Origin: Clostridium bornimense
GTDB lineage: Bacteria > Bacillota > Clostridia > Clostridiales > Clostridiaceae
Direction: 5' to 3'
Assembly: GCF_000577895.1 (NCBI RefSeq)
Contig: NZ_HG917868.1
Coordinates: forward strand, 620,001-684,000
DNA length: 64,000 bases
In this document: one piece after another, positions 1-8,621 of the stretch
Position numbering within the stretch: the stretch's first letter is position 1
How the letters are laid out: each line of letters starts with the position of its first letter
Made by a program: the position numbers and the translations under genes
Notes under the pieces: model-generated
Told to the model about the DNA's origin: nothing
Seen by the model: only the letters and a program-made list of their open reading frames with translations
The model's database searches: none

Positions 1-29
1 ATAGACCGGTTTTTAGAAAAAAGGAGTAA
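1..29 (+). pseudogene. 3' end of a toxin-immunity gene (partial)
   Basis: The first 29 bases encode the peptide RPVFRKKE and a TAA stop. They match the last codons of the immunity gene that ends at 6862 (RPVFRKKD, TAG). The window therefore opens on the tail of another copy of that gene, which places an upstream toxin cassette to the left. Only the tail is visible, so it cannot be said whether the rest of that copy is intact. Confidence 0.6.
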
Positions 30-56
30 CGTTTTAAAGTTAAGTTCACTAAGAGA

Positions 57-93
57 AAGTCAGAAAGCAAATAGTTTTCTGACTTTTGTTTTT
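57..93 (+). terminator. Rho-independent terminator after immunity gene copy
   Basis: AAGTCAGAAA pairs with TTTTCTGACTT across a short loop and is followed by a T-rich run. The same hairpin occurs at 6890-6926 behind the second copy of the immunity gene, so it belongs to the duplicated cassette. Confidence 0.75.
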
Positions 94-144
94 AATGGTG
101 AGAATAAAAAGATAGATATCAGCAATAAGGGGGAAGGGATAAAA

Positions 145-1125
145 ATGGGATCATGGTGACCAAAGTTATATCAAGATGATATAGCACAAGATGTTAGAGA
201 TACATACAAAGATAGATTAAGAAGAGGAAAAACAACAAAAGAGATAACAGAAGAATTAATAGAAGAATATAGTGGAGAAATTGAGGATATAGATGATGGT
301 CCAATTTTCTGGTTTGCATTAGCAGATATACAATGGGATTATGGCAGATTATTACCAGAGGTAAAGGAAAATGCAATTAAGTGGATAGAAGATGGTAGTG
401 ACATTAGAAGATGGGAAGAAGAAGGAACAGCTAAGGAGGTAAAAGTAAGAAAAGAAGTATTGGAAAAACTGAAGAATAAGTTAGAATCTCCAATGCCAGA
501 AGAGAAGAAGGTATCACAGTATAGATTATACAAATGTCAATGGAAAATTGGTGATGTATATGCATATAAAATGAATAGTGAATATGCAAAAGAAAGGGGG
601 TTTTATGGAATGAATTATGTTAGAAATACACAAGTTGATAAAAATAAGACAACAACGACTCAAAATAAATTGATAAATGATCAAAATAATAAGAGTGGAA
701 CCGGTGGAAACTTTAGATATGGATTTTATCCAGCATCGCATAATGCATGTGAGACAATAGCTGTTCATAATGCAAAAGTATTAAAAGGGATAAATTCAAA
801 TTTATCGTCAACAATGTTGGAATTTCAAAAGTCACAAGCAATGGTTGGAGGTGGATTTTTGGGATCTAATCCATATTCAATAGGCAAAGTACTAAATAAT
901 AGTGGAATAAGTTACTCAAGAGTAGGTTTAAATGAAATGACAGAACCAGGAACATATATTATATCTTATTGGAACGGTACGCCATGTATGAGTTCATTAC
1001 ATACAGTTGCAGTTGATTATAATGGAATTTCATATTTCACATATAATTTAGAGGATGGTGTTAGTTATAAGGATCCATCAGAATATGCAAGCAATTATAT
1101 TTGTGGTTACTATTTAGGAAGGTGA
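145..1125 (+). pseudogene. Fusion of a WG-type protein to a papain-like toxin tip, broken by a stop codon
   Basis: The frame starts at ATG 145 but codon 5 is TGA (157-159), where the intact paralogue at 6976 has GGA; the rest stays open to 1125. The first 150 residues or so match the intact paralogue. From about residue 152 the sequence changes to a different protein with a candidate cysteine in NACETIAVHNA and a candidate histidine in HTVAVDYNG, a pattern like papain/C39-like peptidases. The junction suggests a recombination that joined a small cassette protein to the C-terminal tip of an Rhs toxin. An internal ATG at 460 could still yield a 221-residue product that keeps the cysteine and histidine. 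The papain-like call rests on motif shape only. Confidence 0.6.
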
Positions 1126-1130
1126 AAATT

Positions 1131-1574
1131 ATGAGATTATTTGAGAAAATAATTATAGGGTTTGCTATTTTTATTTTAATTTGTCTTTTTGGTGTAGTTT
1201 TATATGGTATGTATATATATAGATATGAAGGAAAAAGACCTTCTGATCAGCCAGATACGGAATGGATTTCAGAAGATGGTAGTATTGAGATTTATGTTGA
1301 TGAAAATCAACATGCTACTGGGTCTATGAATATTAAAGGTACAGAAATTCCATTTATATTTTCAGGTGAAATAAGAGGAGAGAGGATTTGGATTTATGCA
1401 ATTGAAGCAAAAGATAGATTGGGGTTATATCCTGAGGAGGAATATGAAACGTGGAGGGGCAATTTTAAACGAAAAGATAAATTTACAGTCACTGTTGAAG
1501 AAACCACATATTTTGAAGTAGGGCAAAAGATAACATTTTATCGAGTAGATGATGACGAAGATTCATCTAAGTAA
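1131..1574 (+). CDS. Membrane-anchored small protein, candidate immunity partner
   Basis: This 147-residue protein has one N-terminal membrane segment (about residues 5-27) and then a polar domain rich in acidic and aromatic residues. It has a close paralogue at 8181-8621, and both lie directly behind a copy of the papain-like toxin tip; the stop of the tip is 5 bases before this ATG. The start was set at ATG 1131 because GGAAGGTG lies just upstream; the longer frame starting with TTG at 1101 overlaps the preceding coding sequence. The position after a toxin tip and the repeated pairing point to an immunity protein acting at the membrane. No named family was recognised. Confidence 0.6.
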   Translation: MRLFEKIIIGFAIFILICLFGVVLYGMYIYRYEGKRPSDQPDTEWISEDGSIEIYVDENQHATGSMNIKGTEIPFIFSGEIRGERIWIYAIEAKDRLGLYPEEEYETWRGNFKRKDKFTVTVEETTYFEVGQKITFYRVDDDEDSSK

Positions 1575-1648
1575 GTAGTAAAATAAATGGTAAGATTCTT
1601 ATTAAGTTTACTAAGTAATTGAAGTATGAATTAAACATATAAAATAAT

Positions 1649-1690
1649 AAAAGAGATAGAAGGCGAAAGTTTTCTATCTCTTTTGTTTTT
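1649..1690 (+). terminator. Rho-independent terminator
   Basis: AAAGAGATAGAA pairs with TTCTATCTCTTT across GGCGAAAG and is followed by a T-rich run. It closes the cassette that ends at 1574. A decayed version of the same hairpin is visible at 7838-7875. Confidence 0.75.
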
Positions 1691-1806
1691 AGCAAAGAAG
1701 TTAAACAGCGAAGCTGAGCCGAAGGCTGTAAAAGATATAATAGAAATGGTGAGATTAAAAAGGAAAGTTAAAAATGTAGAAGAAGTAAAACACCGAAGGT
1801 GGTGCA

Positions 1807-3044
1807 GTAGAATATACTTATGGAGATAGCAATTGGAAGGATAAGCTAACAACATATAATGGAAAAGAAATAAGTTATAAATATAATGATAGTGGAATAA
1901 GAACAGAAAAAACAGTAAATGGAGTAACAATAAACAGAGTTCTTAGCTTTAGGGGAGCAAAGCGAGACTAAAGGTTAGAAATCGTTATCCAGGGACGTAG
2001 CAGCCGTATATTCACAAAGTGAATATTACGGATGGTAGTCATCGGGCAAAATATTATCTATCAGGAGATGCAGTAACACTTGAAGAAAATGGAATACATA
2101 AGATATACTATACATATGCTGGTTCCGGCGATTTAATATCTATGAATCTAAATGGAAAAGAGTACTTCTATATCAGAAATGTACAAAATGATGTAATAGG
2201 ACTACATGATACAGAAGGAAAAGTAGTAGTAAGTTATAGTTATGATACATGGGGAAATATAGTATCAATAACAGGAAGTTTAAAGGATAGTGTAGGTAAA
2301 AAGAACCCATATAGATACAGAGGATATAGATATGATGAAGAAACTGGAATGTATTATCTGCAAAGTAGATATTATAATGCAGAGTGGGGAAGGTTTATAA
2401 ATGAAGATTGTTACATAGGTGAAATGAATGAGATTTTATCTTGTAATATGTTTGCATATTGTAGTAATAATCCAGTAAATGCAGAGGATACAGATGGGGA
2501 ATTTTTAGCAGCTTTAAGATATGCAAAAACGTTATTTAAAGTTGCAAGGGTAGCGACCAAGGTGTTAGCTGTTATGAGTACACCAGCAGCAGTAGTTGTA
2601 ACTGCAGTAGTGTTAGTAACTGTTGTTAGTGTGTATGCATATACAAGATACAAAGCTAATAACGTTGCACAAGCAAAAAATAAACCTAAAAATAAACCTA
2701 AAGTAAATAATAAAAGTGATAATCAAATTTCGAATGATGAAGTTTCGGCAAATCCATCATCAAGACCTAAAAATTATACACCACCGGGGGCAGGAAGACA
2801 TGGTGCCTTTAGAGAAGCTAAAAGGAAAAGTGGTATACCAGTTACACAGACACCAGTAACAACACCCGCAGTTGATAAAAGAGGAAAACCGATACAAGGC
2901 AGAGACTATGATTTTGGTAATGGAAAAGTAATAAGAGATCATTCAGGAGGGCATACATTTAAAGATGATCCAACACAAAATAGAGGACCTCATATTAATG
3001 ATGTAAATGGAAATCATTATGATTATACTGTAAGAGGAGATTAA
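1807..3044 (+). pseudogene. Orphan Rhs fragment with HNH/EndoVII (EHHH-type) toxin tip, interrupted
   Basis: The frame from 1807 encodes RHS repeat sequence (EYTYGDSNW and onward) until 1929, where about 117 bases of foreign sequence break it; the RHS frame resumes at 2049 in another phase. It then runs through the conserved core end (RYYNAEWGRFIN), an Ala/Val-rich hydrophobic segment, a linker and a C-terminal tip. The tip has the order REAKRKSGIP, RDHSGGHTF, GPHIND and NHYDY, which fits the HNH/EndoVII nuclease toxins with an E-H-H-H motif. The only in-frame start after the insert is GTG 2019, inside the insert itself, with no good ribosome site. It is best read as a silent, displaced toxin cassette that could be recombined into a full-length rhs gene through the shared repeats. 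Confidence 0.75.
1930..2048 (+). mobile_element. Structured insert inside the RHS repeat
   Basis: Compared with the equivalent RHS sequence at 4759-4775, this copy carries a net 116 extra bases after GGAGTAACA. The insert is richer in G and C than its surroundings and contains a strong hairpin, CCGTATATTCAC with GTGAATATTACGG (one bulge), flanked by GGGACGTAGCAGC and GTAGTCATCGGGC. It has no coding capacity. It resembles a structured RNA or a miniature element end, such as the right end/guide RNA of an IS605-type element, but this identity is a guess. It shifts the reading frame and introduces a stop. Confidence 0.5.
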
Positions 3045-3056
3045 AGGGGTAGATTC

Positions 3057-3752
3057 ATGAAAACTTATTTAGAATTATGTGAAAACTTATGTGATTATTT
3101 GTATTTAGATGATAATAAAGCATTTAAATATGTTGATAAGAGGAAATTGAACTTAGCTGTAGCTAGTATTAATGGTGATAAAATTTTTAGTATAAGTGAA
3201 AAAAGACAATTTATTAAGATGTGTAGTATGGAAATAATAAAGTTACTCTTATTACCTAAGTTAAAAGGATACAGATTATATTTGTTAGCCAATATTAATG
3301 TTTATGATGTGAATTCTAAGATTTCTGATTATAAAAAGGTTTGGAAAATTGTACAGAATCATATAGATATCAGCAATTTTGTGCTTGGATCAGAAATTAA
3401 ATTTACCTTAGAAACAGGTGTTAATTGGTTTAGTATTGCAGAAGTAAATTTGTATCAGATTGATCAGGTATTAAATTTAGTAAGTGATGATGCAAAGAAT
3501 TTTATGCTTATCGCTAGTAAAAATGAAAATATGCTTACATGCGATTCGATAAAAGAGATTTTTTATTATTCTTTTGTTGAATATAATAAAAAGAATATGA
3601 GTATAGATTATTTTAATTTATCAACTAAGTTATGTAAAAAGGGTGATGTTATATTTAGATGGGGAAGTGATTCCGAATCAGTAGAATTAGATTTAATATT
3701 TGACAATAACCATTTAAGGTGTAAAGAACTTGGTGAATATTTGGAAATATGA
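3057..3752 (+). CDS. Probable immunity protein for the EHHH nuclease tip
   Basis: A 231-residue protein without signal peptide or membrane segment, starting 12 bases after the toxin tip stop; AAAGGGGT precedes ATG 3057. Its place directly behind a nuclease tip and before a terminator is the usual position of an immunity gene in Rhs loci. No family was recognised. It is rich in Lys, Ile, Asn and aromatic residues, with an acidic C-terminal half. If the tip is silent, this gene may still protect against sister cells that deploy the same toxin. Confidence 0.65.
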   Translation: MKTYLELCENLCDYLYLDDNKAFKYVDKRKLNLAVASINGDKIFSISEKRQFIKMCSMEIIKLLLLPKLKGYRLYLLANINVYDVNSKISDYKKVWKIVQNHIDISNFVLGSEIKFTLETGVNWFSIAEVNLYQIDQVLNLVSDDAKNFMLIASKNENMLTCDSIKEIFYYSFVEYNKKNMSIDYFNLSTKLCKKGDVIFRWGSDSESVELDLIFDNNHLRCKELGEYLEI

Positions 3753-3788
3753 TTATTGATATATAGAAAGTGAATAAATAAATTTAAG

Positions 3789-3826
3789 AGCATGTTGTAA
3801 TCGGTGGTTTTGCAACATGCTTTTGT
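3789..3826 (+). terminator. Rho-independent terminator
   Basis: AGCATGTTG pairs with CAACATGCT and is followed by TTTTGT. It closes the toxin-immunity cassette ending at 3752. Confidence 0.7.
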
Positions 3827-3907
3827 ATTCGTAAAAATAAATCATAATATCTGTAAGCGTCAAAAATTAAGTACCTAGATACTAAAATCTCCAATTGATA
3901 AAATTAT

Positions 3908-4310
3908 GAGAATGATATAGCAAAATATGCAATTAAGAAAATTGTACCATCAAACCTTTTTGACGCAAAAATAAGTTTCTATATTAATCCAACATGACAT
4001 TTTGTAATTGGTGGTCCTCAAGGCAATTCAGGATTAACAGACAGAAAAATAATAGTAGATTCTTATGGAGGTGCTGAAGAACATAGATGAGGTGCTTTTT
4101 CCGGGAAAGATTCTACGAAAGTAGATAGCTCTGGAAACTATGCTACTAAATAGGTTTCAAAAAATTTAGTAGCTGCCGGTGTCGCAGAGAAAATTGAAAT
4201 ATGAATAGCTTATACAATTGGTATATCGAAATCTGTGTCTATCAAAATTGATGCTTTTGGCACTGGAAGGCTTTCTAAGGAATTTGTAATCGTCAAAAAA
4301 ATTATTAAAC
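3908..4310 (+). pseudogene. metK: Remnant of S-adenosylmethionine synthetase, C-terminal half
   Basis: One frame reads as the C-terminal half of Met[56 protein letters not shown] and IDAFGTGRLS occur in the family order. Four stops interrupt it (TGA at PT-stop-H, TGA before GAFSGK, TAG before VSKN, TGA after KIEI) and the N-terminal half is absent. It is clearly dead. MetK is not a usual part of Rhs loci, so the fragment was probably carried in by recombination or is the relic of an old host locus. It is not closely similar to the prophage SAM synthetase at 61636. Confidence 0.85.
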
Positions 4311-4481
4311 AACAAAACTTTACAAGTAATATAAATTATAAACTAAAAATTATGATGCAGATTTAGAATGAAGCTCTGAAAATACTTATACTAGGAAAAT
4401 GGCATATAGAGCTATTTTAGAAGTTTATAAAAATAAAACAAAATCCATAATAAACCTTGTTATATCAGGGAACTTATATAA
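4311..4481 (+). other. Degenerate sequence between metK remnant and Rhs fragment
   Basis: No open frame, hairpin terminator or recognisable relic was seen in these 170 bases. The composition is strongly AT-rich and the stretch looks like decayed coding sequence. Confidence 0.4.
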
Positions 4482-4595
4482 ACAACACCAGGACATTTAT
4501 TTAGACTTTCTCAAGGTGTATGGCGCCTTGCTTCTGAACTTAAAGTTGGAGATACAGTAATAACATCAAATGGTACTGAAGCAACAGTAGAATCA
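4482..4595 (+). pseudogene. Fragment of a HINT (intein-like) domain
   Basis: Directly after a TAA, the frame reads TTPGHLF, then WRLASELKVGDTVITSNG and ATVES. The T-x-P-G-H block and the ELKVGD block are hallmarks of pretoxin HINT domains, but the start of the domain with its cysteine is missing. It runs in frame into the RHS repeats of the next gene, so two pieces from different toxin genes have been joined. There is no ATG in this part. Confidence 0.6.
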
Positions 4596-4664
4596 ACGGA
4601 AGAAATAACTTATGATGAAATAGGAAACCCATTAACTTATGATGGATATAAATATACATGGGAA

Positions 4665-6302
4665 ATGGGAAGACAATTAAAGTCAATAGAAGGCAATAAT
4701 AAAACAATAAGTTACAAGTATAATGATAGTGGAATAAGAACAGAAAAAACAGTAAATGGAGTAACAACAAAATATTATCTATCAGGAGATACAGTAACAC
4801 TTGAAGATAATGGAACAGATAAGATATACTATACATATGATGCCGACGGCGATTTAATATCTATGAATCTAAATGGAAAAGAGTACTTCTACATAAGAAA
4901 TGTACAAAATGATGTAATAGGATTGCATGATAGTACAGGAACAGTAGTAGTAAACTATAGTTATGATACATGGGGAAATATAGTATCAATAACAGGAAGT
5001 TTAAAGGATAGTGTAGGTAAAAAGAACCCATATAGATACAGAGGATATAGATATGATGAAGAAACTGGAATGTATTATCTGCAAAGTAGATATTATAATG
5101 CAGAGTGGGGAAGGTTTGTAAATTGTGATAACATAGGCGGAAAAATAGGTGAACTAGGAACTCACAATGCATTTAAATATTGTTTCAATAATCCAGTAAA
5201 TATGAGTGATGAAAGTGGTCAATGCCCGAAGTGGATGAAAAAGGCAGCAAAGGTTGTAGCAAAAGTTGCTGTTACAGCGGCAGTAGTAACTGCAATAGTA
5301 GTGGCAGCACCGGTAGTAGCATGTGCAGTAGGAACAGGGGTAGCTCTTGCGATAGGTGCATCAGCAGCAACAGCGACAGCCATAGCAGCAGTAACAGCGG
5401 CAGCTTGTTATGTAACAGCCGCAGCAGTAGGTGCATTTGGGATAAATCGAGCATATCAGGCTGCGACGGGTAAAAATGTAATTAAGAATACAGTTTTTAG
5501 AGGAAATCAGAAAGCATATAATAGGGCAGAAGGAATAGTAAATTCAGTTGGAGGATTAATTATAGCAGGAAGTACAGTAGTAGGACCTGGATCAGTATGC
5601 TTTGTAGCGGGAACGATGATATCTACGGAAAAAGGAAATGTTCCAATAGAAAAAATTAAAGTAGGAGATTTAGTATACTCAGAAAATCCTGAAACAGGAG
5701 AAAAGGGATTAAAGAGAGTAGTTCAAACCTTTGAGAATGAAACAGATGAATTAGTACATATAAAAGTAAATGGAGAAGAAATAGTAACAACACCAGAGCA
5801 TCCATTTTATGTACCAAGACAAGGGTGGACAGAAGCTATAAAACTAAGAGCTGGAGATATTCTTGTATTAGTAAATGGAAAAGAAGTAGTTGTTGAAAAG
5901 GTACAACATGAAATATTAGAAACACCAATAAAGGTATATAATTTTGAAGTCGAAGATTATCATACATATTATGTTTCTAATAGTGGTGTATTGGTACATA
6001 ACAAGTGTACAAATCCATATGGGAAAAAGGGTGGACCAGCACATCAAGCTAAGATAGCAGAAATGGAAAAGAAGTTATCTCAAAGAGGATATAATTTAAT
6101 TAAAGAGGAAGTAAGAATAGATATAAGTAATGGCTATAAAAGTAGGAGATATGCAGATTTTGCAGTATCTAAGAATAATAAAACAATATATGTTCAAGTA
6201 GGAAAACAAACGAAATCTGGAATGCCAGTAGCAAGAGAAAGAAGAGCAATAAGTGATATAGAAAGTGAAGGGAATACAGTGTGGTTTTTCGCTTATAATT
6301 AA
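4665..6302 (+). CDS. Orphan Rhs tip: RHS repeats, HINT domain and restriction-fold nuclease toxin
   Basis: This 545-residue frame holds RHS repeats and the core end (RYYNAEWGRFVN, about residues 1-165), an Ala/Val-rich hydrophobic stretch (about 190-270), a pretoxin HINT domain (about 306-445: CFVAGTMIST with its N-terminal Cys, TTPEHPFY, and the C-terminal VLVHN), and a roughly 95-residue tip. The tip has RRYADFAV followed by IYVQVGKQTKSG and RERRAISDIES, which fits restriction-endonuclease-fold toxins. HINT domains are thought to release the tip by self-cleavage. The true N-terminal delivery part is absent: the frame opens at 4482 and ATG 4665 lacks a strong ribosome site, so this is probably a displaced, poorly expressed cassette. 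Confidence 0.8.
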   Translation: MGRQLKSIEGNNKTISYKYNDSGIRTEKTVNGVTTKYYLSGDTVTLEDNGTDKIYYTYDADGDLISMNLNGKEYFYIRNVQNDVIGLHDSTGTVVVNYSYDTWGNIVSITGSLKDSVGKKNPYRYRGYRYDEETGMYYLQSRYYNAEWGRFVNCDNIGGKIGELGTHNAFKYCFNNPVNMSDESGQCPKWMKKAAKVVAKVAVTAAVVTAIVVAAPVVACAVGTGVALAIGASAATATAIAAVTAAACYVTAAAVGAFGINRAYQAATGKNVIKNTVFRGNQKAYNRAEGIVNSVGGLIIAGSTVVGPGSVCFVAGTMISTEKGNVPIEKIKVGDLVYSENPETGEKGLKRVVQTFENETDELVHIKVNGEEIVTTPEHPFYVPRQGWTEAIKLRAGDILVLVNGKEVVVEKVQHEILETPIKVYNFEVEDYHTYYVSNSGVLVHNKCTNPYGKKGGPAHQAKIAEMEKKLSQRGYNLIKEEVRIDISNGYKSRRYADFAVSKNNKTIYVQVGKQTKSGMPVARERRAISDIESEGNTVWFFAYN

Positions 6303-6316
6303 AAGGAGTAGATAAA

Positions 6317-6862
6317 ATGGGAAGACAAATATGTTTTTATATAGTACAAGAAGATTTTGATGAATTATTAAAAGTAATTTGTAAAAACGGAGGCAGAATT
6401 ATCTATGAAGATGGAAGTATAGTTGATGAAAAGGTATTAGGAAATATAATGGATGAAAACTTTAGGAATAGAAATTATAAATATGATACCTTTTATATTA
6501 AGTTAGATGCATCAAGATTATTTTTTGATTATGCAGAAAAAATAAAAAGAAAGTATATTGAACATTGGCAATCAGATATAATTCATTTTAGTTTTAATAT
6601 GAAAGATTTAAAAAATGGAGGTGAAATATATTCGAGGTTATATTTAAACAATAATTATTATAATGAAAATGAAGAGTTAGTATATAAATTAAAAGACTTA
6701 GATACATTTTATAATAGGGTAAAAAGATACATAACTAAAAATTATATTATATCAGAGGATAAAGGTTATTATATTGGACCACATTGTTATGAATTATATT
6801 TAGAAGGTAAGTATATACCATGCAATGGAAGGTATAGACCGGTTTTTAGAAAAAAAGATTAG
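6317..6862 (+). CDS. Probable immunity protein for the restriction-fold toxin tip
   Basis: A 181-residue soluble protein that starts 14 bases after the toxin stop, with AAAAGGAG before ATG 6317. The family is not recognised. The position, size and following terminator fit an immunity gene. The tail of a second copy is present at the left window edge (1-29), which shows that this gene was duplicated with the neighbouring sequence. It is rich in Tyr, Asn and Lys with a basic C-terminal end. Confidence 0.65.
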   Translation: MGRQICFYIVQEDFDELLKVICKNGGRIIYEDGSIVDEKVLGNIMDENFRNRNYKYDTFYIKLDASRLFFDYAEKIKRKYIEHWQSDIIHFSFNMKDLKNGGEIYSRLYLNNNYYNENEELVYKLKDLDTFYNRVKRYITKNYIISEDKGYYIGPHCYELYLEGKYIPCNGRYRPVFRKKD

Positions 6863-6889
6863 TATTTTAGAGTTAAATTCATCAAGAGG

Positions 6890-6926
6890 AAGTCAGAAAG
6901 CAAATAGTTTTCTGACTTTTGTTTTT
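6890..6926 (+). terminator. Rho-independent terminator
   Basis: Same hairpin as at 57-93: AAGTCAGAAA paired with TTTTCTGACTT, then a T-rich run. It follows the immunity gene that ends at 6862. Confidence 0.75.
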
Positions 6927-6975
6927 AATGGTGAAAATAAAAAGATAGATATCCGCAATGAGGGGAGGGGATGAA

Positions 6976-7809
6976 ATGGGGTCATGGGGACCAAAGTTAT
7001 ATCAAGATGATATAGCACAAGATGTTAGAGATACATACAAAGATAGATTAAGAAGAGGGAAGACAACAAAAGAGATAACAGAAGAATTAATAGACGAATA
7101 TAGTGGAGAAATTGAGGATATAGATGATGGTCCAATTTTCTGGTTTGCATTAGCAGATATACAATGGGATTATGGCAGATTATTACCAGAGGTAAAAGAA
7201 AATGCGATTAAGTGGATAGAAGATGGTAGTGATATTAGAAGATGGGAAGAAGAAGGGACAGCTAAGGAGATAAAAATAAGAAAAGAAGTATTGGAAAAAC
7301 TGAAGAATAAGTTAGAATCTCCAATGCCAGAAGAAAAGAAGGTATCACAGTATAGATTATACAAATGTCAATGGAAAATAGGTGATGTGTATGCATATAA
7401 AATGAATAGCGAATATGCAAGAGAAAAGGGGCTTTATGGTAGATATATTCTTTTTCAAAAAGTAGGAGAAGGGGATTGGTGGCCAGGACATGTTGTACCT
7501 ATTGTTAAAGTAAAAGTTACTGATGATGAACATCTTCCTACAGAAGAGGAATTTTATAATTTGCAGTATATTAAAATAAGTTTTGAAGGAAAGAGTATTT
7601 ATAATGGTGAGAAACTATTTAATTATAGGTTAAAACTTTTAAATACTTCAAAAAGAATAATACCTAAAGATTTGAAGTATCTTGGTAATTATCATGAATG
7701 TCCTTCTATAAATAATGAATATATCATAACACAGGAGGTAAGTTATCCTTCTTCTGAATGGAGAGATATAGAAAAATATATAATAGATGATTATACATAT
7801 GCATGGTAG
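6976..7809 (+). CDS. Conserved WG-start protein of unknown function (DUF4259-like)
   Basis: A 277-residue soluble protein starting MGSWGPKLYQDD, with FWFALADIQWDYG near residue 60 and KNKLESPMP near residue 120. This start recalls DUF4259-type proteins found in many Firmicutes, whose role is unknown. ATG 6976 was chosen because GGGGAGGGG lies upstream; an in-frame ATG at 6958 sits within that ribosome site. It is the intact paralogue of the broken copy at 145. It sits between an immunity gene and a toxin-tip fragment, so it may be an orphan immunity or accessory protein of the cassette array. Confidence 0.6.
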   Translation: MGSWGPKLYQDDIAQDVRDTYKDRLRRGKTTKEITEELIDEYSGEIEDIDDGPIFWFALADIQWDYGRLLPEVKENAIKWIEDGSDIRRWEEEGTAKEIKIRKEVLEKLKNKLESPMPEEKKVSQYRLYKCQWKIGDVYAYKMNSEYAREKGLYGRYILFQKVGEGDWWPGHVVPIVKVKVTDDEHLPTEEEFYNLQYIKISFEGKSIYNGEKLFNYRLKLLNTSKRIIPKDLKYLGNYHECPSINNEYIITQEVSYPSSEWRDIEKYIIDDYTYAW

Positions 7810-7962
7810 TTAAAAGGATAAAAATGTAAAAAACATAAAGAAGATAGAAGGCGAAAGTTTTCTATATAATTTTGTATGTAAAAAATACAGTATAGAGCTA
7901 AATTTTAGATGATAAGCTTTTGTAAATGGATAAAATCTACATTTATAGATACAATATACATA
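7810..7962 (+). other. Decayed spacer with remnant terminator
   Basis: Contains a degraded copy of the AGATAGAAGGCGAAAGTTTTCTAT hairpin element seen intact at 1649 (here 7838-7875, right arm broken). No gene was seen. The spacer takes the place of the N-terminal half of the papain-like tip. Confidence 0.4.
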
Positions 7963-8175
7963 TGAGTTGGATTGAATGACATGGCGGAATCAGGGACATA
8001 TATTATATCGTTTTGGAACGGTAGGCCATATATGAGTTCATTACACACAGTTGCAGTTGATTATAATGGTATTTCATATGCTACGTATAATTTAAAAGGC
8101 TGGGGTAATATTAGTTATGCTGAACCATCAGAATATGCGAATAATTATATTTGTGGGTATTATTTAGGGGGATAA
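7963..8175 (+). pseudogene. C-terminal fragment of papain-like toxin tip
   Basis: The frame VGLNDMAESGTYIISFW onward matches the last 70 residues of the fusion at 145-1125, including HTVAVDYNG and the end YICGYYLGG. The N-terminal half with the candidate catalytic cysteine is missing, so the product would be inactive. Any translation would have to begin at TTG 7972 or ATG 7981, neither with a strong ribosome site. The neighbouring candidate immunity gene has been kept. Confidence 0.65.
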
Positions 8176-8180
8176 AAATT

Positions 8181-8621
8181 ATGAAGAGATTTTATAAATT
8201 AGCGTGTTGCTATATTATATTTTGTTTGATTTTCTTCTGTGCTCTAGTTTTATATGGTGTGTGTATAAATTGGTATAAAGGAAATCGTCCTTGTGATCAA
8301 CCAAGTACAGAATGGGTTTCAGAAGATGGTAGTATTAAGATTCATGTTGATGAAAATCAACAGGCTACTGGGTCTATGAATATTAAAGGTACAGAAATTC
8401 CATTTATATTTGAAAATGGACCTGGAGAGAGAGTTTGGATTTATTCAATTGAAGCAAAAGGTAGACTAGGCTTATATCCTGAGGAAGAATATGAAACATG
8501 GATGGGGAATTTTAATCGAGAAGATAAATTCACAGTAACTGTTGAAAAAACTACTTATTTTGAAGTAGGGCAAAAGATAACATTTTATAGAGTAGATGAT
8601 GAAGATGATTCATCGAAATAA
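8181..8621 (+). CDS. Membrane-anchored small protein, second copy of candidate immunity partner
   Basis: This 146-residue paralogue of the gene at 1131 has one membrane segment (about residues 9-28). The C-terminal domain is nearly unchanged (ENQQATGSMNIKGTEIPFIF, FEVGQKITFYRVDD), while the first 30 residues differ more. It starts at ATG 8181 after AGGGGGAT, 5 bases from the toxin-fragment stop. The domain has stayed intact while its toxin partner decayed, as expected if immunity remains useful against neighbours. Confidence 0.6.
   Translation: MKRFYKLACCYIIFCLIFFCALVLYGVCINWYKGNRPCDQPSTEWVSEDGSIKIHVDENQQATGSMNIKGTEIPFIFENGPGERVWIYSIEAKGRLGLYPEEEYETWMGNFNREDKFTVTVEKTTYFEVGQKITFYRVDDEDDSSK

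Noticed and set aside
145..4310. TGA read as glycine: TGA stands where GGA is expected in the fusion gene and at least one site of the metK remnant
   Set aside because: GGA to TGA is a single-base change, the metK remnant also has TAG and is truncated, and all core genes use TGA-free frames normally. Ordinary decay explains it.
5222..5473. Ser/Gly-rich and Leu-rich frames opposite and beside the Rhs gene
   Set aside because: They are frame shadows of the Ala/Val-rich hydrophobic stretch of the Rhs protein (GCA/GTA codons).
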